Shown here piece by piece: positions 1-7,941 of a DNA stretch of 64,000 bases. The notes under the pieces are model-generated. The model made no database searches, was not told where the DNA came from, and saw only the letters and a program-made list of their open reading frames with translations. How positions within the stretch are numbered: the first letter of the stretch is position 1; each line of letters starts with the position of its first letter. The stretch spans positions 35,334 to 99,333 of the forward strand of contig NZ_FNEY01000018.1 of the NCBI RefSeq assembly GCF_900100305.1, read 5' to 3'. The DNA comes from Paracidovorax citrulli (GTDB taxonomy: Bacteria; Pseudomonadota; Gammaproteobacteria; Burkholderiales; Burkholderiaceae_C). The position numbers were made by a program, and so were the translations under genes.

Positions 1-822
1 GCGGTACACGGCGATCAGCGCCAGGATCAGCGCGGCCTGCCAGCGGTAGCGCGCGATGAAATCGGCGAACGGATCGATCAGCGCGCCGCGCAGCCATTGG
101 GCCGCATTGCGCGCGGGCGGCAGAGGGCGCGGAGCGGGTTCGCGCGAAAGCAGCACCGTGAGCACGCCCACCAGCATCGAGGCGGCCATCACCAGGTAGG
201 CCGTGCGCCAGGCCCCGTGCTGGTAGCCCGCGAGGCCGGGCACCTCGGCGCGTGCGGCCACCCACAGCACGCCGGCGCCGGCCCAGATCATCGCCAAACG
301 GTAGCCCGTCTGGTAGGTGGCGGCCAGCGCGGCCTGCCGGTCGGCGTCGGCCGATTCGATGCGGAAGGCGTCCAGCGCGATGTCCTGCGTGGCCGAGCCG
401 AAGGCCACGGCCAGCGCGCACCACACCATGGGCGCGAGGGCCGCGCGCGGATCGTTGAAAGCCATGCCCGCCAGGCCCGCCATCACCAGCGCCTGCGAGA
501 ACAGCAGCCAGCTGCGGCGCCGGCCCAGTGCGCGCGTGAGCAGCGGCAGCGGCATGCGGTCCACCAGCGGCGCCCAGACCCATTTGAAGGCGTAGGCGAG
601 GCCCACCCAGCTGAGGTAGCCGATGGTGGTGCGGTCCACGCCCGCCTCGCGCAGCCAGAACGACAGCGTGCCCAGCACCAGCAGCAGCGGCAGGCCGGCG
701 GAGAAACCCAGGGCGAGCATGCGCAGGCTGGCAGGTTCGGCATAGACCTTCCAGGCGGCGCGCCAGGAGCGGGCCGGTCCGGGCGGAGCGGAGGGGGCTG
801 GGGCAGGCGGAGAGGGTGTCAT
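1..822 (-). CDS. ampG: AmpG-like muropeptide MFS permease (C-terminus outside window)
   Basis: This is an inner-membrane permease of the AmpG family, which imports anhydro-muropeptides for cell-wall recycling. 274 codons are visible, reading from ATG at 822 off the left edge, so the C-terminal half is missing. After a Pro/Ala-rich N-terminal tail of about 18 residues come several hydrophobic helices. The stretch FGSATQDIALDAFRIE (about residues 146-161) matches the AmpG hallmark between helices 4 and 5. GRRRSW is the cytoplasmic loop after helix 3. AmpG proteins usually have 12-14 helices and 400-600 residues. The gene faces away from the candidate effector at 1012. Family is confident. The exact substrate is assumed from the family. 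Confidence 0.8.
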   Translation of the reverse strand, partial: MTPSPPAPAPSAPPGPARSWRAAWKVYAEPASLRMLALGFSAGLPLLLVLGTLSFWLREAGVDRTTIGYLSWVGLAYAFKWVWAPLVDRMPLPLLTRALGRRRSWLLFSQALVMAGLAGMAFNDPRAALAPMVWCALAVAFGSATQDIALDAFRIESADADRQAALAATYQTGYRLAMIWAGAGVLWVAARAEVPGLAGYQHGAWRTAYLVMAASMLVGVLTVLLSREPAPRPLPPARNAAQWLRGALIDPFADFIARYRWQAALILALIAVYR

Positions 823-869
823 GGGGGGCGGGAGGCGGCAGTGGAAGAGCGCGGAGTGCGTCGGGGTCT

Positions 870-930
870 TTCGCGCACCGGCATGGATTTTCGTCTGTGT
901 TCCGTCAGGGCGATGCTGTTGACTCAGAAT
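870..930 (+). promoter_or_regulatory. PIP box with -10 element (HrpX-type promoter)
   Basis: TTCGC (870-874), 15 bases, then TTCGT (890-894) matches the plant-inducible-promoter consensus TTCGB-N15-TTCGB. The hexamer CAGAAT (925-930) starts after exactly 30 bases and fits the YANNNT -10 rule for HrpX/HrpB-activated promoters (30-32 bp spacing). It points at the gene starting at 1012. HrpX control of type III effectors through this element is known for Xanthomonas, Ralstonia and Acidovorax citrulli. Its use here is inferred. Confidence 0.7.
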
Positions 931-1011
931 CGCGCCAACTGAACTGGTGCGCAACTTCATTTGTCCATTCCGGGCGCCTGCGAGGCCGCGCCGCAAACAA
1001 CCAATACACAC

Positions 1012-2568
1012 ATGAGAAAAGAACTAGCCAGCTGTGCCGTGCGCACTGCGGTGCCCTCCGTGGTACTCCCGCCGAAGGTCAGCCCGCACCGGGCTCCGGT
1101 AGCTGCAAGCCCCGACACCACACAGCGCATTGCCCCGCGCGGAACGCGGTCCATGACTTCCGCTCCCAGGCGTGGCGGCATCCCAGAAACCGCCTTTCCG
1201 ACGGGTGGTGGCCAGGACGGAACGCAGAACCTCCCGGCCCGGGCGATGAAATATGTTCTCGGGCTGGCCGCTGCAGGATACCTCTGCGACAAGGCCGCCA
1301 ACGGCTTCTTCCTGTCCACCACATCCCTGCACGATGGCAGGGGCGGCTTCACCAGCAATGCGCGGCTCGACAAGGCCTTCACGGAGGCCGCCGCTTATCG
1401 CCAGCGCTTTCATGCAGCCGAGCCCGGAGAGCGTGCACTGCAGCCGCGGTTGCCGGCTTTCCTGAAACGGTGCGGAAACCGGCAATTCGTTTCCATGACC
1501 GACTACCGGGCCGCCACCAAGGTGCACCTCATCGAACGCACGGACACTCCCGAGGCCCGGGCTTCCCTGCTCAAGAGCCTCGAATGCCTGCAGGGCACAC
1601 TGGTGAAGCAGGAGTGCGTCGATCGCTATGCGCCTTCCAGCGTTCCGGCCGATTTTGATCTGCGCAACAGCGCGCTGTATGGGCAGAAGAGCAAATATGC
1701 CCTCGCGGGAGTGTCCAATACGGAAACCGGCGCCAGGGGCTATACGTCGCGCTCGATCACCCGGCCATTCGTGAACCGCGGCCTGAGGCACTTCAAGGAA
1801 GATTCCGAGCGCCGGGGGCTGTCCCTGCGCGAAAGCTCGGAATCGCTACAGGCGCAACTCGCCAAGGAAGGGGCGCTCAGTGGGACCGCCCAGTTCGCGG
1901 CGGGGCAGACCTTGCTGAATTTCAGGCAGGTCTATGCTTCCGACGAGCACTGGGGCCACGCCGAGAACGTCATCATGAAGTTCCTGGTGGAACAGGGTCT
2001 TCTGTCGCAGCGCCAGACGGAGCGCATCGACGAAAGCCTCATGTTCGAGGACCCGTCCAAAAGCGTCTTCAAGCGGAACACGGGAGTTGCCGGTCCACTG
2101 CTGCACCGGCTCGAAACGCGATTCAAGGAATTCCTGCTGCGCGATGACCCGGAAGGCCTGGAAGACATCCGGCCCATGGCGCTCTCGAAGAACATGGAAA
2201 ACCTGGCCATCGCCCACTTCAAGCTGAACGAGCGCGGAGACGGTTTCGAGGACTGTTCGGGCCTGGGGGATTCGTTCACTGCCGCCAACGCCGTCGCCTG
2301 CATCAACCATGCGAGACTCATGAGCGGGGAGCCTCGCCTGTCGATGCAGGATGTGGAGGTGCTCATCGCCTGTCTGAACGCCGTGTACGACGATGCGAGC
2401 GGCAGCCGCCACACGCTCCAGGAGATCGCCCGCGGGTGTTTTGCCGGCGCCGGGTACACGATCGAGGATGCAGACGCATTTTTCGAGGGCATTTGCCGCG
2501 AAGCAGCGCAAGAGTTCTACACTGGCAAGCAACTCGCCAAGGCCGGGCTGCCGGGCAGGCCTGCCTGA
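1012..2568 (+). CDS. Candidate type III secreted effector, unknown fold
   Basis: I do not recognise the family. The 518-residue product has no Sec signal and starts with about 75 residues rich in Ser, Thr, Pro, Ala and Arg, as type III secretion N-termini often are. The rest looks like a mixed globular domain with a charged central region (residues 255-345) and a helical C-terminus (420-505). HAEN sits at 316-319, and Cys at 415, 430 and 454. A HAE motif occurs in deaminase-fold toxins, but the matching PCxxC is not visible, so I do not claim that fold. The PIP box at 870-894 is the main argument for effector status. ATG 1012 is chosen as the first ATG after the predicted transcription start. 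An in-frame TTG at 961 would add 17 residues, and neither start has a good Shine-Dalgarno. Codon use is less GC-extreme than in neighbouring genes, which suggests acquisition. Confidence 0.6.
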   Translation: MRKELASCAVRTAVPSVVLPPKVSPHRAPVAASPDTTQRIAPRGTRSMTSAPRRGGIPETAFPTGGGQDGTQNLPARAMKYVLGLAAAGYLCDKAANGFFLSTTSLHDGRGGFTSNARLDKAFTEAAAYRQRFHAAEPGERALQPRLPAFLKRCGNRQFVSMTDYRAATKVHLIERTDTPEARASLLKSLECLQGTLVKQECVDRYAPSSVPADFDLRNSALYGQKSKYALAGVSNTETGARGYTSRSITRPFVNRGLRHFKEDSERRGLSLRESSESLQAQLAKEGALSGTAQFAAGQTLLNFRQVYASDEHWGHAENVIMKFLVEQGLLSQRQTERIDESLMFEDPSKSVFKRNTGVAGPLLHRLETRFKEFLLRDDPEGLEDIRPMALSKNMENLAIAHFKLNERGDGFEDCSGLGDSFTAANAVACINHARLMSGEPRLSMQDVEVLIACLNAVYDDASGSRHTLQEIARGCFAGAGYTIEDADAFFEGICREAAQEFYTGKQLAKAGLPGRPA

Positions 2569-2630
2569 TTGCGCTCCGGGCAATCGCTGCATGCGTGGCG
2601 CCCGGGTTTCGGGAGCGGTAGGATCTTTCC

Positions 2631-3392
2631 ATGTATTCCGGCGCCACGCTGTCCTGCACCCTCCGCCACTACGGCGGGGAGCACGCCGCGCATGCGCACG
2701 ACCATGCGCAGGTGCTGGTCGGGCTGCAGGGGCGCATGGAGCTGGAGGTGGACGGCCGTTCGGCGTTCGTGGACGCCTCCTGCGGCATCCTGATACCCGC
2801 CGGCGCGCGGCACGGCTACCTGGCCTCGCCCGGAGCCCGCTTCTGCGTGGTCGATGCGGCGGCGCAACCGGGCATGGACCGGCTGCGCCGCTTCGCCGTG
2901 CCGGCCCAGGCGCGCGACGGCCTGGCGCGGGCCATCGGCGGAGGGGCCGGCGGTGCGCCCTGCCTGCCCTCGCTGCCCGGCGTGTGGAGCGCGCCCGTCG
3001 CGCAGGGGGGCCAGGTGGCCGCCCATCTGGAAGCCCTGCTGGGCCGTGCGCCCCGCGTGCTGGCCCGCCGGGCACTGCCGCTGGAACGGCTGCAGCAGGC
3101 GGTGGAGGCCGCCCTGCACGAGCCCTGGCCCACGCCCCGCATGGCCGCCCTGTGCCACCTGAGCCCGCAGCGCTTCCATGCCCGCTGGCTGGAACTCACC
3201 GGCGCGACGCCCCAGGCCTGGCTGCGCGGGCTGCGCCTGGATGCCGCCGCGCAGCGCATCGCGCGCGGACAGCGGCTCGACGATGCGGCGGCGGCCTGCG
3301 GCTACGCCACGGGTACCGCCCTCGCGAGCGCGCTGCGCCGGGAGCGCGGCACGGGTGCCCGCGCGTTGCGCGGAGACGCCGGCAGGGACTGA
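2631..3392 (+). CDS. AraC-family regulator with N-terminal cupin
   Basis: A 253-residue cytoplasmic DNA-binding regulator. The N-terminal 80 residues look like a cupin sensor (HAHDHAQVLVGLQG, then IPAGARHGYLASPG). The C-terminal 95 residues form the double helix-turn-helix of AraC proteins, with LSPQRFHARWLELTGATP in the first motif and AAAACGYATGTALASALRR in the second. The start ATG at 2631 has GGTAGGAT just upstream. The next gene (3455) is a same-strand EamA exporter, so this regulator may control it. AraC proteins with N-terminal cupins next to EamA exporters are common. The inducer cannot be read from the sequence. The last residues are truncated relative to many AraC proteins but the second HTH is complete. 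Confidence 0.85.
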   Translation: MYSGATLSCTLRHYGGEHAAHAHDHAQVLVGLQGRMELEVDGRSAFVDASCGILIPAGARHGYLASPGARFCVVDAAAQPGMDRLRRFAVPAQARDGLARAIGGGAGGAPCLPSLPGVWSAPVAQGGQVAAHLEALLGRAPRVLARRALPLERLQQAVEAALHEPWPTPRMAALCHLSPQRFHARWLELTGATPQAWLRGLRLDAAAQRIARGQRLDDAAAACGYATGTALASALRRERGTGARALRGDAGRD

Positions 3393-3454
3393 ACCGGCGC
3401 ACTTCGAGCGTTGCGCGACACATGGCGGCCGCGCCGCGTGGCACGCTCGGGGCC

Positions 3455-4420
3455 ATGTCCTCCCCATCGCAAGCAGCCTCTCCCGACACGCCGTCTTCCG
3501 CCACCATCCGGCTGGCGGCACAGCCCGCCTCCCGGGCGCCGCTGGGCATCGGCATGGTGCTGCTGGCCGCCGTGTTGTGGGGCACGACGGGCACGGCGCA
3601 GAGCCTCGCGCCTTCCGGCCTGGCGCCGGTGTGGGTGGGGGCGCTGCGGCTGCTGATCGCCGGTGCTTTCTTCGCGGCGCTGCTGCGGTGGCAGGGCGGT
3701 GCGCGCGGCCTCGGCGCGCTGCCCTGGCGCGGCGTCCTGGCCGGCGGGGTCTGCGTGGCCGCCTACAACCTGAGTTTTTTCGCCGGGGTGAAGGCCAGCG
3801 GCGTGGCGCTGGGCACGGCGATCGCGATCGGCAGCGGCCCGATCTGGGCCGGGCTGCTGCAGACCGTGGTGCAGCGCCGCTGGCCCGCGGCCGTGTGGTG
3901 GGCGGGCACGCTGCTCGGCGTGGCGGGCGGGGCCGCCATGGCGCTGGACGGCCGCACCAGCGTGCAGGCGCCGCCGGGCGGCATCGCGCTGTGCCTGGTG
4001 GCGGGCCTGTCGTACGCTGCCTATGCGCTCGTCAACCAGCGGCTGGTGGCCCGCGCAGCGCCGGGGGCCGTCAACCTGGCGGTGTTCGGCTCGGCCGCGC
4101 TGTTGTCCCTGCCGGCCGCCTTCGCCATCGCCGGGCCGCTCGCGGTGTCGGCACGCGCCTGGGGGGTCGTGCTGTACCTGGGTCTGGTGGCCACCGGAGT
4201 GGCATACCTGCTTTTCACGCATGCGCTGAGGCACATCAGCGGCGCCACGGGCGTCACCCTCGCGCTGGCCGAACCGGTCGTCGCGTTCTGCCTGGCCGTG
4301 GCGGTGGTAGGGGAATCGCCGTCCGCCATGGCCGTTTGGGGGCTGGCGGGCGTGATCGGCGGGCTGCTGATCGTGGTCTGGTCGGAGATCCGCGGCCGCA
4401 GGGGGGCAGCGGCCGGGTGA
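3455..4420 (+). CDS. EamA/DMT-family exporter
   Basis: A 321-residue inner-membrane protein with about ten hydrophobic helices arranged as two EamA repeats, as in the drug/metabolite transporter superfamily. The first repeat begins around residue 30 with GMVLLAAVLWGTTGTAQSL, the second around residue 175 with GLSYAAYALVNQRL. The cytoplasmic N-terminal tail is Ser/Pro/Ala-rich. ATG 3455 is preferred because it gives a normal family length. An in-frame ATG at 3422 would add 11 residues. It lies 62 bp after the AraC-family gene and is probably its target or partner. Substrates of this family range from amino acids to drugs and none can be assigned here. Confidence 0.85.
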   Translation: MSSPSQAASPDTPSSATIRLAAQPASRAPLGIGMVLLAAVLWGTTGTAQSLAPSGLAPVWVGALRLLIAGAFFAALLRWQGGARGLGALPWRGVLAGGVCVAAYNLSFFAGVKASGVALGTAIAIGSGPIWAGLLQTVVQRRWPAAVWWAGTLLGVAGGAAMALDGRTSVQAPPGGIALCLVAGLSYAAYALVNQRLVARAAPGAVNLAVFGSAALLSLPAAFAIAGPLAVSARAWGVVLYLGLVATGVAYLLFTHALRHISGATGVTLALAEPVVAFCLAVAVVGESPSAMAVWGLAGVIGGLLIVVWSEIRGRRGAAAG

Positions 4421-4502
4421 CGGGTGCCGTTTCGGCTGCATGGACATTTGCGCGGGCGGCCTACAGCCGCGCTGCGCTCCGGCGCAATAGACTCGCCCCA
4501 TC

Positions 4503-5414
4503 ATGCCGAACGATCACCCGACTTCCCTCTTTCCGGCCGTCGATGGGTCTCCTGCGGCCATGCCGCACTACGACACCGGCTGCCGATTCTGCACCGCCCT
4601 GCGCGCCGGGCCCTGGAACGCGCGGCGGGGCTTCCTGCTCGCTGCCGGCGCGGCGGCTGCCGCCCCGGCGCTGGCCCAGGTGGACGTGGGTTCTGCCTCG
4701 CAGATGCGGCGCCTCGTGCCGGCCGAGCAGCTGGAGGCCGCCGCCGACCAGCAGTACGACCAGATGCTCGCCAAGGCCAAGGCCCAGCGCGCGCTGGCCG
4801 GCGACACCCATCCCCAGCTGGTGCGCCTGCGCGGTATCGGCCAGCGCCTCATCCCCTTCTCCACCCAGTGGAACGACCGCGCGCGGCAGTGGAAGTGGGA
4901 AGTGAACCTGATCGGCAGCAAGCAGATCAACGCCTTCTGCATGCCGGGCGGCAAGATCGCCTTCTACACCGGCATCCTGGACCAGCTCAAGCTCTCCGAC
5001 GACGAGGCTGCCATGGTCATGGGCCACGAGATGGCGCACGCACTGCGCGAGCATGCCCGCGCCCGCCTGGCCAAGACGCAGGCCACGAGCATGGGCCTGT
5101 CGCTCGGCGCGCAACTGCTCGGCCTGGGCGACCTGGGCAATGTCGCGGCCAATCTCGGCACCCAGTTGCTCTCGCTCAAGTTCAGCCGCAGCGACGAGAC
5201 GGAGGCCGACCTCGTCGGCCTGGAAATGGCCGCCCGCGGCGGCTACAACCCCGAATCCGCCGTCACGCTCTGGCGCAAGATGGGCGAAGCCACCGGCAAC
5301 CAGGGCGGGCTCGCCTTCCTGTCCACGCACCCGAGCGGGCCGGACCGCATCCGCGAGCTGGAGCAGAACGTGCCGCGCGTGCAGGGCCTCTACCAGGCCG
5401 CGCGGCGCGGTTGA
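4503..5414 (+). CDS. M48-family metalloprotease, Tat-type export signal
   Basis: A 303-residue zinc metallopeptidase of family M48 (LoiP/BepA-like core). HEMAH at about residues 175-179 supplies the two zinc histidines and catalytic Glu. DETEADLVG near residue 235 supplies the third ligand. Residues 41-59 read RRGFLLAAG followed by an Ala-rich stretch ending ALAQ, which looks like a twin-arginine export signal with signal-peptidase cleavage near residue 59. The cysteine pair upstream (CRFC) would be lost on cleavage. Such proteins act in periplasmic or outer-membrane protein quality control. No TPR repeats follow the protease domain. The first ATG, 4503, is used. ATG 4560 would also keep the Tat motif. 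Confidence 0.85.
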   Translation: MPNDHPTSLFPAVDGSPAAMPHYDTGCRFCTALRAGPWNARRGFLLAAGAAAAAPALAQVDVGSASQMRRLVPAEQLEAAADQQYDQMLAKAKAQRALAGDTHPQLVRLRGIGQRLIPFSTQWNDRARQWKWEVNLIGSKQINAFCMPGGKIAFYTGILDQLKLSDDEAAMVMGHEMAHALREHARARLAKTQATSMGLSLGAQLLGLGDLGNVAANLGTQLLSLKFSRSDETEADLVGLEMAARGGYNPESAVTLWRKMGEATGNQGGLAFLSTHPSGPDRIRELEQNVPRVQGLYQAARRG

Positions 5415-5441
5415 ACCGGCGCCCGTGACGCCCGCGCGCCG

Positions 5442-6959
5442 TCAGAGCACGCCCATCCACGGCCACAGCGTGGCCGACAGCAGCAGGATGAGCGCCAGGC
5501 CCGCCAGCGTCACCAGCAGCCCCACCTTGGCGAACTGCAGCGTGCCGAACGCGCCCGTGCCATAGCACAGCATGTTCTGCGGCGCGTTCGTCGGCAGGAT
5601 GAAGCCGAACGACACCACGAAGCTCTGCACGAGCACGATGCCGAACGCGGTTTCCTTCGAGACCGGCAGCGTCTGCGCGAAGGCGATGAAGATCGGGATC
5701 AGCGTGCTGGCCAGGCCCGTGGCGGAGGCGAAGCCCAGGTGCAGCACGATGCTGAACACGGCCAGCGCGCCGATCACCGACACCACCGGCAGGGCCGCGA
5801 GCCCCAGCTGCCCCAGCGTCTGCTGGGCCAGCCAGCCGGCCGCACCGGTGCGCTGCAGCAGCGTGCCGAGCGAGATCGAGGCAGCGAACAGCACCACCGT
5901 CCCCCAGGGCACGAGCTTTTCTGCCTGTGCCCAATGCATGACGCCGATGCGCGGCATGAGCAGCAGCGCGATGCCGAGCTGCGTGGTGGTGGTGGTGTCG
6001 AACGGGTGCAGCGTGCCTTCCGTGGACCAGAGCACGAGCAGCAGCAGCGCCACCGCGATCAGGCGCTTTTCCGGGGCGCTGACGGGGCCCAGGGCGCGCA
6101 GTTGCTCGCGCAGGTTGCCCGCGGCGTCCTCGGAGTCGGGCACCTCGGGGCGCAGCAGCCACAGCGACACGAAGAACAGCACGACCGACATGCCGATGGT
6201 GAAGGGCAGGGCGGCGAGGAACCACTGCCCCCAGGTCACGCCGTGCCCGAAGGCCCCCTGCATGAAGTTCAGGCTGATGAGGTTCTGCGCCGCGCCCGTC
6301 TTCACCGCGATGTTGAAGATCGAGCAGGCCTGCGCCGTCACGATCATCAGCGTGGCGCCCAGGCTGCTGCCCACGGGCAGGCCGAGCGCCGCGGTGATGC
6401 CGACCATGATCGGTATCACCGCGCCCACGCGCGCCGTGGCCGAGGGGATGAACAGCGCCAGCACGAAGCCCACCAGCATCGCGCCCAGCGTGAGCCGCGC
6501 GGGCGAGATGCCCACCCGGCTCATCACCAGCAGGGCCACGCGGCGGTCCAGCCCCGTGTGCTTGAGCGCCACGGCCAGGAACAGCGCGGCGGCCACCAGC
6601 AGCACGGCCGTCGATGAGAAGCCGCCCAGCATCACGGTGAGCGCATCGGCCGAACCCATGGGCCTGGCGCCCGGCGTGAGGGGCTTGCCCATCAACCCCA
6701 CCACCGCCATGCCGGTGAGCAGCACCGCGCTGTTGGCGGGCGAGACGCACTCGCTGATCCACAGCGTGACCACGAACACCAGCAGCCCGAGGGCGACCTG
6801 GCCCGAGGGCGAAAGCCCTGCCGGGGTCGGCAGGGCCAGCACCAGGGCATACAGGCCCAGGGCAAGCAGCAGGTAGCCGAGCTTGCGGCGGGAGTCGGGC
6901 TCTGGATGCGAAGTGATCGGAGCGGCGGGGGAGGGCGAGGGGACGGGCGACGTCGTCAT
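5442..6959 (-). CDS. DASS/SLC13-family anion:Na+ symporter
   Basis: A 505-residue inner-membrane carrier of the divalent anion:sodium symporter family, which takes up dicarboxylates, sulfate or related anions. A hydrophilic N-tail of about 25 residues is followed by 11-13 hydrophobic helices. The family's two sodium-site regions are visible: one around CVSPANSAVLL (near residue 73) and the later ILPTNAPQNMLCYGTG (near residue 455), which matches the second SNT-type motif. The gene converges with the M48 protease gene, leaving 27 bp between stops. The length matches the family. Whether the substrate is C4-dicarboxylate, tartrate or sulfate cannot be told from the sequence. Confidence 0.85.
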   Translation of the reverse strand: MTTSPVPSPSPAAPITSHPEPDSRRKLGYLLLALGLYALVLALPTPAGLSPSGQVALGLLVFVVTLWISECVSPANSAVLLTGMAVVGLMGKPLTPGARPMGSADALTVMLGGFSSTAVLLVAAALFLAVALKHTGLDRRVALLVMSRVGISPARLTLGAMLVGFVLALFIPSATARVGAVIPIMVGITAALGLPVGSSLGATLMIVTAQACSIFNIAVKTGAAQNLISLNFMQGAFGHGVTWGQWFLAALPFTIGMSVVLFFVSLWLLRPEVPDSEDAAGNLREQLRALGPVSAPEKRLIAVALLLLVLWSTEGTLHPFDTTTTTQLGIALLLMPRIGVMHWAQAEKLVPWGTVVLFAASISLGTLLQRTGAAGWLAQQTLGQLGLAALPVVSVIGALAVFSIVLHLGFASATGLASTLIPIFIAFAQTLPVSKETAFGIVLVQSFVVSFGFILPTNAPQNMLCYGTGAFGTLQFAKVGLLVTLAGLALILLLSATLWPWMGVL

Positions 6960-7118
6960 GGCGGAGCTTTTCTTTCACGGTGAGGCCGTGGCCCGCCATC
7001 GATCGGAAACGACCGATTGCGCGGTGCCGTCAGGCCTGCCTGGAAGAATGCCCGTACCCCGCTCTCGGGACGTTGACCGGCATCAAGGCCGGGCGGATAC
7101 CCGGCCGTGGAGGGCCGC

Positions 7119-7757
7119 TCAGGTGCCGCCCACGTAGGGATTGCTGCGCCGTTCGCGCCCGAAGGTGCTCTCCGGCCCGTGGCCGGGAATGAACACCGTC
7201 TCGTCGCCCATGGGCCACAGGCGCTGCACGATGCTGTCGATCAGGTCCTGGTGGTTGCCCTGGGGAAAGTCCGTGCGGCCGATGCTGCCGGCGAACAGCA
7301 CGTCCCCCACGAAGCAGCGCTGGATCTGCGGCGCATGGAACACCACGTGGCCAGGCGTGTGGCCAGGGCAGTGCCGCACGTGCAGCGTCTCGTTGCCGAT
7401 CTGCACCGTGTCGCCGTCGTGCAGCCAGCGCGTGGGCGTGAAGGGCCGGGCGGGCGGGAACCCGAACATCGCGCTCTGCTGCGGCAGCCCGTCGATCCAG
7501 AACTGGTCGCCCGGGTGGGGGCCCGTGATCGGCAGCGAGAGCCGCTCGGCCAGTTCGCCCGCGCCGCCGGCATGGTCGATGTGGGCGTGCGTGAGCCAGA
7601 TCTGCTCCAGCCGCAGGCCGCGGCGCTCCACCTCCGCGAGCACCTGGTCGAGGTCGCCGCCGGGGTCGATCACGGCGGCCGCCTGCGTGGCATCGCACCA
7701 GACAAGCGAGCAGTTCTGCTGGAAGGCGGTGACGGGGTGGGTGTGGTAGTGGAGCAT
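7119..7757 (-). CDS. Metallo-beta-lactamase-fold hydrolase (glyoxalase II-like)
   Basis: A 212-residue cytoplasmic hydrolase. THAHIDH at residues 56-62 is the HxHxDH metal motif. Further ligands are in GHTPGHVVF (His near 129), CFVGDVLFAGSIGR (Asp near 148) and FIPGHGPEST (His near 190). Single-domain proteins of this type hydrolyse thioesters such as S-lactoylglutathione or act as persulfide-related enzymes. The short length and lack of a C-terminal glutathione-binding domain argue against canonical GloB. The start ATG at 7757 is chosen because the conserved fold begins at residue 2 (LHYHTHPVTAFQQN). Longer upstream reading lacks conservation. The gene diverges from the GNAT-Rnk gene at 7942. 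Confidence 0.85.
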   Translation of the reverse strand: MLHYHTHPVTAFQQNCSLVWCDATQAAAVIDPGGDLDQVLAEVERRGLRLEQIWLTHAHIDHAGGAGELAERLSLPITGPHPGDQFWIDGLPQQSAMFGFPPARPFTPTRWLHDGDTVQIGNETLHVRHCPGHTPGHVVFHAPQIQRCFVGDVLFAGSIGRTDFPQGNHQDLIDSIVQRLWPMGDETVFIPGHGPESTFGRERRSNPYVGGT

Positions 7758-7941
7758 GGAACTGAAGACGAGGGCCGGCACAAGGGGTGGGCGAGAGGCC
7801 GAGTATGCCGCCCGCCGATGGAAGGACGCCGCCTGGCCATCGCCCACACAGCGCCCTAGAATCCCCCCTTTCCCGAAAGAACCGCCATGGCCCGGGGCCA
7901 TGGAAGGCTTTCATTCATTCTCGCGACCCGATGGGGTGAAG

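Noticed and set aside
315..320. Deaminase fold for the candidate effector, from HAEN
   Set aside because: No PCxxC or CxxC partner occurs at a suitable distance, so the motif alone is not enough. The numbers refer to residues of the protein encoded at 1012-2568.
2393..3454. Upstream in-frame extension of the EamA gene overlapping the AraC gene
   Set aside because: The extension translates to Arg/Ala/Gly-rich low-complexity sequence and lies out of frame over the real AraC gene.
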